Assembly (NCBI GenBank): GCA_037447655.1
Contig: JBBHKE010003482.1
Location: 49,870 to 113,869, forward strand
Length of the DNA: 64,000 nt
Direction of reading: 5' to 3'
Source: Zygnema cylindricum
Lineage: Eukaryota > Streptophyta > Zygnematophyceae > Zygnematales > Zygnemataceae
In this document: positions 47,784 to 58,246 of the stretch, piece by piece
Position numbering within the stretch: the first letter of the stretch is position 1
How the letters are laid out: each line of letters begins with the position of its first letter
The notes under the pieces: generated by a model
What the model saw: only the letters and a program-made list of their open reading frames with translations
Told to the model about the DNA's origin: nothing
Database searches by the model: none
Program-made: the position numbers and the translations under genes

Positions 47784-48401
47784 TACTGTAGGTACCTCAA
47801 CTTTCTCATTCATTGGCTGTCGACTTTTTCAATCATTGCAATTGTTGGTTATTTTAGTGAAACTGCGCCGTGTTCAGTTTACCGTTTTACGCTAACTGTC
47901 GATGCTAAGTCATGGAATATAAAAACTTTGAAGCTATGTGATTGGGGTGATCCTCCATTTCACATTTTAGGTAACATAACCCAAAACGGGTTATCCATTG
48001 GGGCCAGTTCGTGAGGCAAGCAGTCATTAACTGGTGACGTGGCCACTTTTCAGTGGCCCAGATCATTAAAGTTTATTACACTGAAATTTACTTTAGATTC
48101 TGAGCAGAACATTTACTCAAAGACACAAAAAAGTTTATCCGGGGACACGTGAAAACGTGATTGGCCTAAACAAAGTTCCACTGTGGAAAAAAATCTTTAC
48201 CTTAAAAATGCACGTGACGGGGGGGAGGGGGCTTCACGGACGATACCTGCGATTATTACAGTAAATCTACGTTTTTGTCTTATTACTGGTTTAAATGTTT
48301 TGTTCATCAGGGATTGGGCGGGTTAAATTTTTTAACAATGTCACTGGTTGTCATTGCTTCTTTGGGAACGCATACAGCAACGCATATCTGAAAAAGTACA
48401 G

Positions 48402-48943
48402 TACACCGCCAATCGTTATTAGCGTTGTGTACACTAATTCCGTCCCGCTATTTTTTTTTTATTCTCCATTAGTGTAGTTCATTCTATTTTTTTCTTATTC
48501 TATTTAGGGTTATTTTCAGTACGTTGTCCCTTAAATAGAGTGGTGTACGGTCAGTGTCAGACAGTACATAAATGTACATTTTTTAAGTTTAAAAGTACAA
48601 TAAATTAGTTTTAGTAACCGCGGACGCATGAGAATGTGCGTTCTAAAAAAGAAAAAAACTAGGTCGTAAAAAATTCCGTTCGCACATATTCGTCCGCCAA
48701 TCGCGTTTCGACGGTGTGAATGTACGATTTGTGTACGATTTGTCAGATTTTGTACGGAGACCTATATTAGTGTAAACATGTTTGTGACCTACATTTTTTT
48801 TTTCAAAGATCCAAATTACCATGATCAAACAATTAGAATGTATGATTTTTTCCAAAATTTTCAAATTCTTAAATAGCGTACACCATTGTAATTCTTATTA
48901 TATACGCTACTCAAACTTCTACGCTAATAACGATTGGCGGTGT
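48402..48943. mobile_element. Family C inverted-repeat element, ~540 bp
   Basis: Left TACACCGCCAATCGTTATTA and right TAATAACGATTGGCGGTGTA are perfect inverted repeats over 20 bp, extending into GCG. Internal CTAATTCCGTCCCGCTATT recurs in diverged form near 35370. TA-bounded, no transposase frame. Confidence 0.88.
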
Positions 48944-48956
48944 ATTGTAATGTATT

Positions 48957-49361
48957 CCATGTACCGCTATTAGTGTTGATGTTATTTTTGCCACTTAATA
49001 TATCATTTCTCCGTACACAAATGTCGGATTGTGGATCTGACGATAGCGATTGAAAGGTAAGATTCTCAGCTTCCAATTGGCGGTCTCAAATTGAAAGTCG
49101 GACAAGTGTGTAGAAAGGTTGTTTTAAGTGACGAAAAAATTACGAACACTACAGTAATAGCGATACTCTGTGTACACTTAAAACATCTTTTCCTCATACA
49201 CATCAATCGGTTTCTAAATCTGACGGTTGTGATTGAAAAGTAATATTTTCAGCTTCCAATTGCCAATCTCATATTGAAAATCAGACAGGTGTGTACGGAA
49301 AAAATATGTTTTAAGTGGCGAAAAAAACATTAACACTAATAGCGACACACAGTGTACGGTG
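48957..49361. mobile_element. Two tandem family A MITEs
   Basis: First copy 48957-49170 (GTACCGCTATTAGTGTTGAT ... AGTAATAGCGATACTCTGTG), second 49171-49361, which lacks the left terminus but keeps ACTTAAAACATCTTTTCCTC and ends TAATAGCGACACACAGTG. They share the interior CAGCTTCCAATTG. Confidence 0.8.
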
Positions 49362-49382
49362 TACCACGGGCGAGCCGACTAA

Positions 49383-50161
49383 GGGTTTGTCCCCATGTAC
49401 TTGTAACTTAGGGAACTTACTTTGTATTTTAGTGCGGATCCGGCGGACCCGCTTTTCAAGTGTCCCTATGTGTAAGAACGTATCGTAAGTTACGTTTGTG
49501 ACGATTGTATACGTCGACAATACCTGTGACGGTTGTTAATGTCTACAACCTGTGTTGTCGGACGTTATTTTTTGGAACTGCTTGTGTGACGTCGCATGTC
49601 TTATCGGTACATTGTAGACGTACCGCCTTCCACCCTGTACCGTTTCACGGTTGAAGAAGTTGCGCTTTGCCTTTGCGTCTCTTGTCCGGTCGACGTGAAA
49701 TGGTATCAAAATTTCGAGACCCCCGCAAAAAAAAAATCCGTACTGGACGAAAACCGACAAAACCAAACAAATTGTGTATTTTTCTTTGTCGTATTGAATA
49801 CAAACGGACAAAACATAGCGACTTCCGTACTTTCCTTTGTCTCTGAAAATCGTGTGAAACACTTCAAAAAATACGGCACGTGCGAATATGTGTTCCTATT
49901 TGTTTACATAAAATCCCTAGTTTTAAAACACATCGCGCCTGTGTTTTAAAGATAAGGTTGAAGATGACGATTTTTGTCGTCGAAGTGGGTCGAAAAACAC
50001 AAGACTACAATTTTTCGTACATCCTAAGTTTGAGGGTGACTTAAATTGTACTCTACAAATTTGCGATTCCTTCGTACGGTTGGAACTTAGGCAGTACGGA
50101 GCTAAGTTTTATAGGAAAACGACAGAAAAAAACCCTTACTTATGCACATGGGGACACACCC
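49383..50161. mobile_element. PIF/Harbinger-like element, 779 bp
   Basis: Left GGGTTTGTCCCCATGTAC and right GTGCATGTGGGGACACACCC-type ends (actual right end GCACATGGGGACACACCC) form ~18 bp inverted repeats with one or two mismatches, flanked by TAA on both sides (49380-49382, 50162-50164). The frames inside (108 and 117 residues) resemble no transposase. A related right end lies near 5165-5220. Confidence 0.78.
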
Positions 50162-50180
50162 TAAGAAACCTTACCTGTAC

Positions 50181-50717
50181 TGTACACCGTCAATCGCTAT
50201 TGAGTAAAGGAATAAATAGCGTAAAAAAAATTAGCGTTATTAACACTAATCGACTTTTGCAAGGATATATATTAATTAATCCCTAACCGTAATTTGGGTT
50301 GTCCTGAATAATAAATACCCGCCCTTCGATGTTACACTAAGCGGCGTATCCGTACAAAATCTGACAATTGCGCTGTCGTGCTGTTCACATTTGTCGACGG
50401 ACGTTCATATGAGAACGTGATTTTAGTCGACGCGTTTACGTCTCTTTCTTCCAGTGCACATTCACAAGCGCAATAATGTTAAGTGCCTTTTTATGCCTTT
50501 GTAATTCAAAAAGTACCATTTCGTACGAAAATATATTGTCCGTACGCCAAGCTACAGAATTTCCATCGCAGTGTACTTCCACTATTAACGCTAATTGAAA
50601 AAAAAACCTAATTAGAATAATGGAAAAAATAGAATTATGGATTGTATTTCGGGTTTTTTTTTTTGAAAAAAGGGCACCGAATTGGCTTTATACACTCTAA
50701 TAACGACTGACGGTGTA
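50181..50717. mobile_element. Family C-like inverted-repeat element
   Basis: Left TACACCGTCAATCGCTATTG and right TCTAATAACGACTGACGGTG followed by TA. About 535 bp, AT-rich and non-coding. Confidence 0.75.
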
Positions 50718-50724
50718 CAGTACA

Positions 50725-50923
50725 CCGTGAATCGTTATTAGCGTATACAAATTATTAATGTAAAGAAAAAATTAGTGTCATTCATTCTAATTTAGTGCCA
50801 GGAGACGTGGCAGATTACGGTTCACGTCCTTAAATAGTGTAGTTTATTATATTTAAGGTATCAATGTCAAAATTTTGGGGTGCCGATTTAGCGTACATAA
50901 AGGCTAATAACGATTCACGGTGT
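50725..50923. mobile_element. Short family C-type MITE, ~199 bp
   Basis: Left CACCGTGAATCGTTATTAGC, right GCTAATAACGATTCACGGTG: perfect 20 bp inverted repeats. It directly follows the previous element with only GTACAGTA-like sequence between them. Confidence 0.88.
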
Positions 50924-50937
50924 TGTTTATTTTAGGG

Positions 50938-51169
50938 TTCGAGATAATCTTCACGGGAGAGTTGGACAGGCTGAGGTATATGAGCGCAGAGGATGGGAGA
51001 TAAAATTGCAGGAGGAAAGTAGTGAAGGGACAGAGGGAGAGAGAGGGAGACAGAAGGAAAAGGGCAGTGAGAAAAACATACAGAGGGAAAGAGCGAGAGA
51101 TAGAGAGAAAGCGAGAGAGGGAGAGGGGGAGAGGAAAGAGGGAGAAAATGGACAGTGCAGAGCAGCGTC
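50938..51169 (+). CDS. Possible upstream exon of the cereblon gene (tentative)
   Basis: An open frame after a TTTTAG acceptor reads RDNLHGRVGQAEVYERRGWE, then a Glu/Arg/Lys-rich stretch, and closes at a GTATGG donor whose phase (2) fits the next exon at 51715. Plant cereblon homologues have a charged N-terminus, which is the only reason to join it. It could equally be the last exon of another gene, running on to a TGA near 51230, or noncoding purine-rich DNA. Confidence 0.35.
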
Positions 51170-51230
51170 GTATGGATCACTGTGTAAGAGTCTAGACCTG
51201 GGAACTTTGAAGAAGAGGACTTCAGCCTGA

Positions 51231-51430
51231 GTGTGTCTCTCTCTCTCTCCTTTTCTCTCTCTCCTCCCTCTCTCTCTCCTCTCTCTCTCTCCTCTCTCTC
51301 TCCTCCTCTCTCTCCTCTCCTCTCCTCCCTTCCCTCCTCCCTCTCCTCCTCCCTCCTCCCTCCCTCCTCTCCCTCTCCCCCTCCTCCCTCCCCCTCCCCT
51401 CCTCCCCCCTCTCTCCATTTCTCCTCTCCC
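51231..51430. repeat. CTCTCC/CTCCTC pyrimidine tract
   Basis: 200 bases of pyrimidine microsatellite in the intron or 5' region before the first certain cereblon exon. Confidence 0.85.
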
Positions 51431-51714
51431 CTTCAGGTTGTATTTTTATCAATCTTTACATGTGTTTTTTGTCCGTTTGTGAATCATTGACCATGTTAGG
51501 GTTTTGGATGCAATTTGAGTCCAATTTTTATTTCAATTTGAAAGAAAAATGCGATGTGAGAAAAAAATGCCGTTTATTTTTTGTCAATTTTGAAAAAAAA
51601 AAAAAAAAAAAACTATCAATTAATATTTTTTTTTTCTTTTTTTAATCTCAGCTTGAAAATGAGATGCGATGTGAGAAAAGTCTGACGTTTAAACGTTTTT
51701 ATTCAATTTTTCAG

Positions 51715-54700
51715 TTCCTCGAGTGGGGAAGATGATGGCGGAGCTGGTTCGTCGGGAGGGTTCACATTTGACCCTTCCGTCACGTCTATGCACACTTATT
51801 TGGGAGGTGAGTTGTAGTTGAGATGACAAAAGGAGATTCTAATGTACAAAGTGTTCTTTGTTGTTTTTGTTGAAGTTTTGCATTTGTGATGTCTAGAAGG
51901 AGATTTAAATGTATGAAGTATCATTTATTTTCTTGTCAATTTTTGCTTCATCTTGCAATTTTTGTTGGAAGTTATTGAGTATGCTGGTATGTAGCTTAGT
52001 GGTATGTAGTAGTGGTACTGTGAGTATTCATACATGTTTTTTTCTGTAGGATTGCTCATAAAACTGTCCTAAGTGTACGATTTTCCCAAAGAAACACAGT
52101 AAATTCTTGTAGTGTGATTGTCCACTGGATAAGGTGAGACTGGCTTGTTGATTATGTTCTGGAGCAAATTGTTTTGTTGTTTTTAAATAGTTGATGAAAC
52201 AATTTACACGTAATAAGATTCTTTTGGTTTCAAGTATTTATGAGGTCAACTACTGAATCGAATTCGACAAATAACATGCACGTATCTGTTATCTTTTTCA
52301 TGCATCTTTTTTAAGGTTTATTTTGCCCTTAACACTCTACCCAGCATTTGTCAACCTTGGATTAGTTGGTGTAGATGTGGATTACGTGTCGGGAGGAAGG
52401 GCATTCATTGAACAGGGTGAAGTTTTGGAGATCCCGATGTTCTATTTGAACGGTACTTTCAACACTTTTTTAAGCCTTTTCTGTGACAATTGTCTTTCTC
52501 GTACGCATTCACCGGCTCTGTCTTGCAAACTTGTCAATCAATTTGTTTCATGGATTCTCTCTTATAAAGGGTCAATCGCCTCTTTAAACCTGTCAACCAT
52601 TTGTGTTGTCTTTTGTCATTGTAAATATAAACCATTGAATTGTCGTGGCAGGTCTTGCTACCAACACCGCCTCCTTATTCCACGTCTGACCACTGTATAA
52701 ATAAACTACAAACACCTCCTTCCTTATTCCCATGTTGTGACCATTGTGAAAATAAACCTGAACTGTCGGTGCAGGCATTGATGCAAACCCAGCCTCCTTA
52801 TTTCCATGTTGTGACTATAATTAGAGTGGCGAGATGCATGTCTGTCAGGCATTGTGCTCTTTCCTGAGCAAACACTTCCATTGCGAGTCATTCAGCCTCG
52901 ATTCAAAGCAGCTGTGGCTCGAGCGATGAGTCAGGAAAGTTCGGCCCACATCATCGGAGTGGTAAGGGAATAAACTCATTAAACTCATTAAACTCATCAT
53001 ATGGACTTTATCGTCTGTGCAGAAAGTTTTGAGTTTGGTTTTTGCAGCATATTGTAGTGGTAAGGGAATAAACTTGGGCTTATCATTCCAAAGGGCTACT
53101 GTTCTTTGTTGATTTACTAATGTATACTTTGCGTACAACAGTTGAAAGGTGGTTTCAAAAATTTGCCGTGAAAATTGAGGAAAAAAAATGATCATTCAGT
53201 ATAGGCCATTAGATGTTGTTCACTGACAGCCTCACACTGATATTGGACAAAGACAGTGAAACAGTATATTGGAAAACAATAGGGAGTATACCTCACATGA
53301 GTTTGAATCAACAACAATTATTCATCATTGGAGATGTCCCATTCCACAGCATCCACCTTTGACATTCCCTATTTAACTTTTTGGTAGCTTTTGTTTTCTT
53401 TCCATTCTTGTTTCAATCCCACCTGTCAATTATGCCTATTGTTTGAATTTCTGGGCATTTTTTGTGCGCAGGTACATGTTGGGATTATTAATTTACGATT
53501 TTATTATTTCAGACTGTTCATTCCTATTCTTGTTGAGTGACTGTAATTATCCTGAAGAATAAAAAACTCTTTTGACAGCCGTTGAATGCAAAACCTTTTT
53601 TCCGGACATTAGTTATATAGTAAGGTCACATCGAGGTTGTCTGTGGGTTACGTTACTGCTTGTCAGTATCATTAAAAGTGATTGTTCCACCTTCCCTCTC
53701 TCCCTCTCTCCCTCTCTCTCTCCCCCCCCTTCCCTCTCTCTCTCTCTCTGTCCCTCCCTCCCCACTCTCTCTCTCCATCCGTCCCGAGGTTGAACAGAAA
53801 GCACAAATTGTGACCATTTATGTATTTACAAACCTCTGCGAAAGCAGAATTGAGCACTTAATGCTGAAAGGCATTTGGTTTATCATTTTTTTATGTTTTT
53901 TTTGTCTTTCAAATTCAAGTTTCGATGTTCTCCTCTTTCTCGGATTCAATTTTTAATGTTTTCCGTTTTTCGTCATCGTTTTTTTTTTTTGTTTTCTTTT
54001 ATTTCAGATTCATTTTTTTTTTCATGTTTTCCTGTCTTTCAGGGTCAATTTATTTGATGATTTCTTTTTCAGATTCAAACTTATGATGTCTTTTTTTTTC
54101 AGATTTATTCTTTTGTTATTTTTTTTTCTTTACTGTTATTTGTTCTTTCTTCAATCTAATTTTTTTTCTTTTTTTCAGATTCGACAATTCAAATGTTTTC
54201 CTGATGGTGCAATAAATGTCCTCACAAAAGGACGACAAAGATTCCGGTTGATAAGAAGATGGCAAAGCAACGATGGCTCTGTATGTTTCCAACAAACGAG
54301 AGAGAGGGAGGGGAGGGGAAGGAGGGAGGCCGGAAATTGTTTTTTCGGGTTTTATGGCTAAAACCCCCTCTAGGGTTTTAACTGTTGGTGCATTTTTAAC
54401 ACTTCAGAGAGGGAGGCAGGGGAGGGGGCAGGGGAAGGGGGCAGGGGAGGGAGGGAGAGAGACAAGCCTGATTTTTTTCTTTCATTTTAGACTGTTTTTA
54501 GGGGACATTTTGAACCGACTAGATCCACAATTTTCTGTCTGTAACTGTTTCGATGTCTTCAGCAGTCTAAAACTATTCTTACAGTTTTTTTTTTTTTTGC
54601 ATTTTTTTTTTGGATAATATATTCCTAAAGGATCCCTCTTGTCTCCTCTCATCCGTCATCTTTTTCGCAGCCCATGGCTCGAGTGGAGATTATCAAAGAT

Positions 54701-57700
54701 GACCCTCCTCTTCATATCCCCCGAGATGCCTTTTCTCGGCTCGCTTCTCTCCCTGCCCCCGTAAGTGGGAAAGGAGTAAAACGTCGAAACAATTGCCTCA
54801 AAATACAAGAAAGAAGGGAAGGGAGTCACCGTCGTCGCACAGAATTTGGGAGAGTAGAGCCCGGGAGTCAGGAAGAGGTAAGCGAAGAAGACGAGCCGGA
54901 TTATAGTGGGAATGACGCGGAGGGAGACGGAGATGGAGAGGGAGAGGGAGAGGGAGAGGGTGACCATGCAGAAATGTCAGAATCAGAACAGTCACAGGAA
55001 GGCGAGGATGCACTCATGCTTCCCATAGTCAGAGATGAGGGGACTGAGGGAAGAATAGGACTACCTCAGCCTCGTCCGAGGGTCGTGGAAAGAGAGAACA
55101 TGTGGTGGTGGAGAAGACTTGATAGGGAAGAAGAAAGATATGCAAGTCGGGACCAAGAGGAATCATTAGGTCTTATTCAAATGAATAATGTTGATGCTAA
55201 TAATGTTGAAATGGATAATACTGAAACGGATAATATTGAATCTAATAGTGTCGAAGCTAATAACGTGGAAAGGAACGAGGAAGGAGGAGAGGCAGGAATG
55301 AGAGGAGAAGCAGGAGGGAGAAGAGAGGCAGGAAGGGGGGATGATGCGGAGAACCACGTCCCAAACGGTTCTTCAAAGGAAAAATTTCGAAGGAAAATAC
55401 GACATGTTTGGGGAGGATCAGGAAATTCTTGGGCAGTTGATGAACTGAATTGGAGCAGAAGGGCAGCCATGGCTTATTGGCCTCATTGGGTTTACAGAAT
55501 GTACGATCCTTTTGATCTCGCCCGAAGAGTCGCAGGTTAGTTTAACTGAAATCCTCATCGCGAAAAGAAAAAACGTTTAATGGGAAAATTCTTTTTGTGT
55601 CAAATCTGACAATAAACATGATTGTGAACATTCCTAACATTGTCAAATGTCAACAAATATGGTTGTGAAATCCCTACCTGCCAAATTGTAAGTGACTACA
55701 CTGTGAAACGCTAATACAGTAAAGAAATATTTGGGTGAGGACTTCTTTTGTGGTTTCAATTTTAAATTAGTTCCGTGGACAATTGTGAACTGCTGAATGA
55801 ATCATTGTAATTTTTTTTTTTTTTGCTAGTGTTATCGCTATTTGGTGATCAGATGCTAAAAAAAATCAACACTAGATTATTTTTATTTACCCTAACCATT
55901 CACGGTGAACCCTTTTTCTCTATTTAATGTGAAAATCGACTTAAATCTTAAACTTTCAACCTTTTATCCTATATTACCTTATACTCTTTGCAGATATGTT
56001 TCAACAATTAGCTGCTGCCCCTCTTGTTAGTGATTTGGTGCATTATCCAGACAGACTTGCGTGGTATATTGCAAGTAATATGCCTCTCCAAGATACAGTG
56101 AGACAAGAATTGTTAGAAGTAAATGCAACAGTTTACCGATTGCGGAGGGAAATGGAGTTGTTAGAAACGATGGACAAATTACTCTGCAAACAGTGCAAGG
56201 TGGGGAGTTAACCTTATTTCTCTTTTCCCGGGTTTCTTATTGGTTTGGAAGTCAGCTTTTACAAGATTCTTGACTGCTTTTTAAAAATTCTTGGAAATCC
56301 TTGAGATTTCAATCAGCTTTAACAATTTATGGCTGTGTATCTAAAACGGTTTTTAAAGGATATTAAATCATTTTAGCAGTATTTCGCTGGGTATTTGAAC
56401 ATAAAACCAATATCAGGAGAGTTTGAGAGTCGAAAAAAAAAATCAGCAATATCTGACTTGGTATATAAAACAAAGCTAGGAAGGTAATTAAGTTTTAACG
56501 ATATTTTACTGGGTGTTTAAAGCAACGCCTGGAGAGTACAAGATTTAAGTTCATTTTTAAGTTTATTTGACTGGGGTATCTAAAACGGTTCGGAAGTCTT
56601 GAGATTTAAACTTAGCAATTTACAACCTTGTAACAAAAACGGTTTAGGAACCCTGTGATTGTAATCAGTATTAACGGTTTTTGACTGGGTATTCAAAACA
56701 AGGTCCCGAAAGGTTTTTGGTTTGAATCAATTATAGTAGCAATATTTCATTGGGTTTGTGAAATGTTGAGTATTTAAAAGTTGTTCTGAAAAGTTTGAGG
56801 TTTAACTCAATTTTAGCTGTCTAAAAGTCATCAGTGACTAGTAGAATAGTTACACGAGAGAACCTTACTCTCATGTCGAGTGTGAATTGTAGTGTTTTAT
56901 GAACCGTATGTACAATAGCTAAAAAAACTGAAAAAATTGTACATTTTTAATTACAAATACTCTCCAAACGAGGTTAAAACTTAAATAGTGTGTCAAATCC
57001 TGTGGGCTATTAAAATGGTTTTGCAGGAAGTGATAGCCCTTCGAAGCGATATGGCAGTAATGTCTTCTGAAGGACTCATAACAGCCTTTGTAAATGCTCA
57101 CGGATACGTCCACGAAACCCTAACTTTACGAAGGGCTCAAGGTCTCGTTTTGGAAGGGCGACCAGAAACAGAAAACAGCTGGTTCCCAGGGTACGATCTC
57201 CCTCTCCCTTACCGCTCCATTACCAATAACTCTTTTCTATGTCACAATTAATCGTAAATCTTAAATGTGTCAGTAAAACATTGCTAAATTCTTTTTCTTT
57301 ATTTTTTGGATGCCCTCTTTTGACTCTATCGAATATATACCCAAAAATGTATGACACAGGAACTTTTATTTTTTTTCTTACTCCTGATATGGCCGAAATG
57401 TCCACTTTCTTATTTTTTTTTAGGCTTTTGATTTTTTTTTTTCTATCTGCTTTTGTTATTGCTGTTGTTGAAAAAGTGAGGATGTTTAACATCCTTTAGA
57501 TGTCTATTATTGAAAGATGTTTTTTACACAACTGTTAATGGGGATTTCAGCAAAAGATGTATAATTCTCTATCCTTTTGTCTCCACACTAACACTATTTG
57601 TGATTACGTCCATCCCACACTAACTCAGATTAGTATTTTCACTTTTTTTCTTATCCTTGTATAAATAGTGTGTACCGTACCACACTAATGATGGTCTTTA

Positions 57701-57925
57701 GTCTCAACTCCATTTTTGTCCTTTGGAATTCTTAGTATTATTGTTGTTATTATTATCTTATTTTGTTATTTTTCTCAATTACAACTCAGGTACTCGTGGA
57801 CTATCGCTATGTGCTCTTATTGCGGTTCCCATGTGGGTTGGCGTTTTACGGCCGTTAAACGGAATTTGCAACCTCCTTCATTTTGGGGAATCCGGCGAAC
57901 GCAATTGGCCACTGATGGGGCTTGA
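51715..57925 (+). CDS. CRBN: Cereblon homologue (Lon N-terminal domain plus CULT domain)
   Basis: Certain exons: 51715-51806, 52375-52452, 52849-52961, 54179-54280, 54671-55535, 55994-56199, 57027-57190, 57790-57925 (TGA). Cereblon is the substrate receptor of a CUL4-DDB1 ubiquitin ligase. Seen in order: FDPSVTSMHTYLG; the Lon-type core (EVLEIPMFYLNG-IVLFPEQTLPLRVIQPRF, then NVLTKGRQRFRL); a long acidic linker exon with Asn/Asp/Glu repeats; AYWPHWVYRMYD; then the CULT domain with zinc pairs CKQC and CSYC, HGYVHETLTL, ENSWFPGYSWTIAMC and HVGWRFTAVK. The three CULT tryptophans that line the ligand pocket in human cereblon are all present. An exon with the usual G-T-T-A-E-type motif should lie between 52961 and 54179 and was not found; its absence leaves the frame intact (phase 0 on both sides). 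The N-terminus upstream of 51715 is unresolved. Confidence 0.9.
52640..52848 (+). repeat. Decoy acceptor and exon-start copies (cereblon)
   Basis: Three related junctions: GGCAG then GTCTTGCTACCAACACCGCC (52652), GTGCAG then GCATTGATGCAAACCCAGCC (52775), and the true TGTCAG then GCATTGTGCTCTTTCCTGAG (52849). Intron segments such as CCTCCTTATTCCCATGTTGTGAC repeat between them. Both decoys keep CAG. Confidence 0.85.
53030..53075 (+). repeat. Decoy donor copy or possible 12-base exon (cereblon)
   Basis: CAG, then CATATTGTAGTG, then GTAAGGGAATAAACT (53045-53074) copies the true exon end CACATCATCGGAGTG with GTAAGGGAATAAACT (52947-52976). Bounded by CAG and GTAAGG, it could even be spliced as an in-frame 12-base exon (H-I-V-V). 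Confidence 0.7.
53690..53780. repeat. CTCTCTCCC tract in a cereblon intron
   Basis: Pyrimidine microsatellite; its translations are not genes. Confidence 0.8.
53900..54178 (+). repeat. Array of decoy 3' splice sites before a cereblon exon
   Basis: Junctions TTTCAG|ATTCAT (54008), TTTCAG|GGTCAA (54043), TTTCAG|ATTCAA (54073) and TTTCAG|ATTTAT (54103) precede the true TTTCAG|ATTCGACAATTC (54179). Copies also carry ATGTTTTCCTG-like sequence that matches the exon (AATGTTTTCCTGATGG). Two older copies lacking the AG lie near 53908 and 53938. Period about 30-35 bases. Confidence 0.87.
54290..54470. repeat. GGGAGG-rich intronic tract
   Basis: Two purine-rich stretches (54298-54330, 54405-54465) in the intron after the 54179-54280 exon. 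Confidence 0.75.
56230..56830. repeat. ~80 bp degenerate tandem repeat in a cereblon intron
   Basis: Six to eight diverged units with GACTGGGTATCTAAAACGGT-like and GAGATTTAAATCAG-like segments, between the CKQC exon and the HGYVHETL exon. I could not show that they derive from the exon edges. Confidence 0.65.
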
Positions 57926-58026
57926 CTTTAATGACTTGTTTAGGGTATTCTGGGCTTGAAAGAAAAACAAAAAACAAAAAACGATTTCTTTGTTAACGTG
58001 GTAAGAAAAACATATGTATAAAAAGT

Positions 58027-58246
58027 GTGTTTTTGTTTTTGTTGTCTGGTTGGTAACTTAAATCAAAGAGAAATGTATAAAATTTGTGGGAACTTTCAAG
58101 TCAACTTGAGTAGAATGTCACTAGATGATTTGCATGTGTTTTTGTTTTCATTGTCTGGTCGGTATTACTCAAAACAAAGAGAAATGTATAAAATTTGTGG
58201 GAACTTTCAAGTCAACTTGAGTAGAATGTCACTAGATGATTTGCAT
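58027..58246. repeat. 111-bp tandem duplication 3' of cereblon
   Basis: Two near-identical units share AAATGTATAAAATTTGTGGG through TCACTAGATGATTTGCAT (58071 and 58182 are equivalent positions). The high identity suggests a recent event. A 90-residue frame spans it with no family match. Confidence 0.9.

Noticed and set aside
49536-49949. Overlapping 108- and 117-residue frames as a transposase or host gene
   Set aside because: No recognisable motif, present on both strands, and contained within a TAA-flanked inverted-repeat element.
54273-54617. 114-residue frame continuing from a cereblon exon
   Set aside because: It overlaps the GTATGT donor and runs in another frame through a purine-rich intron tract.
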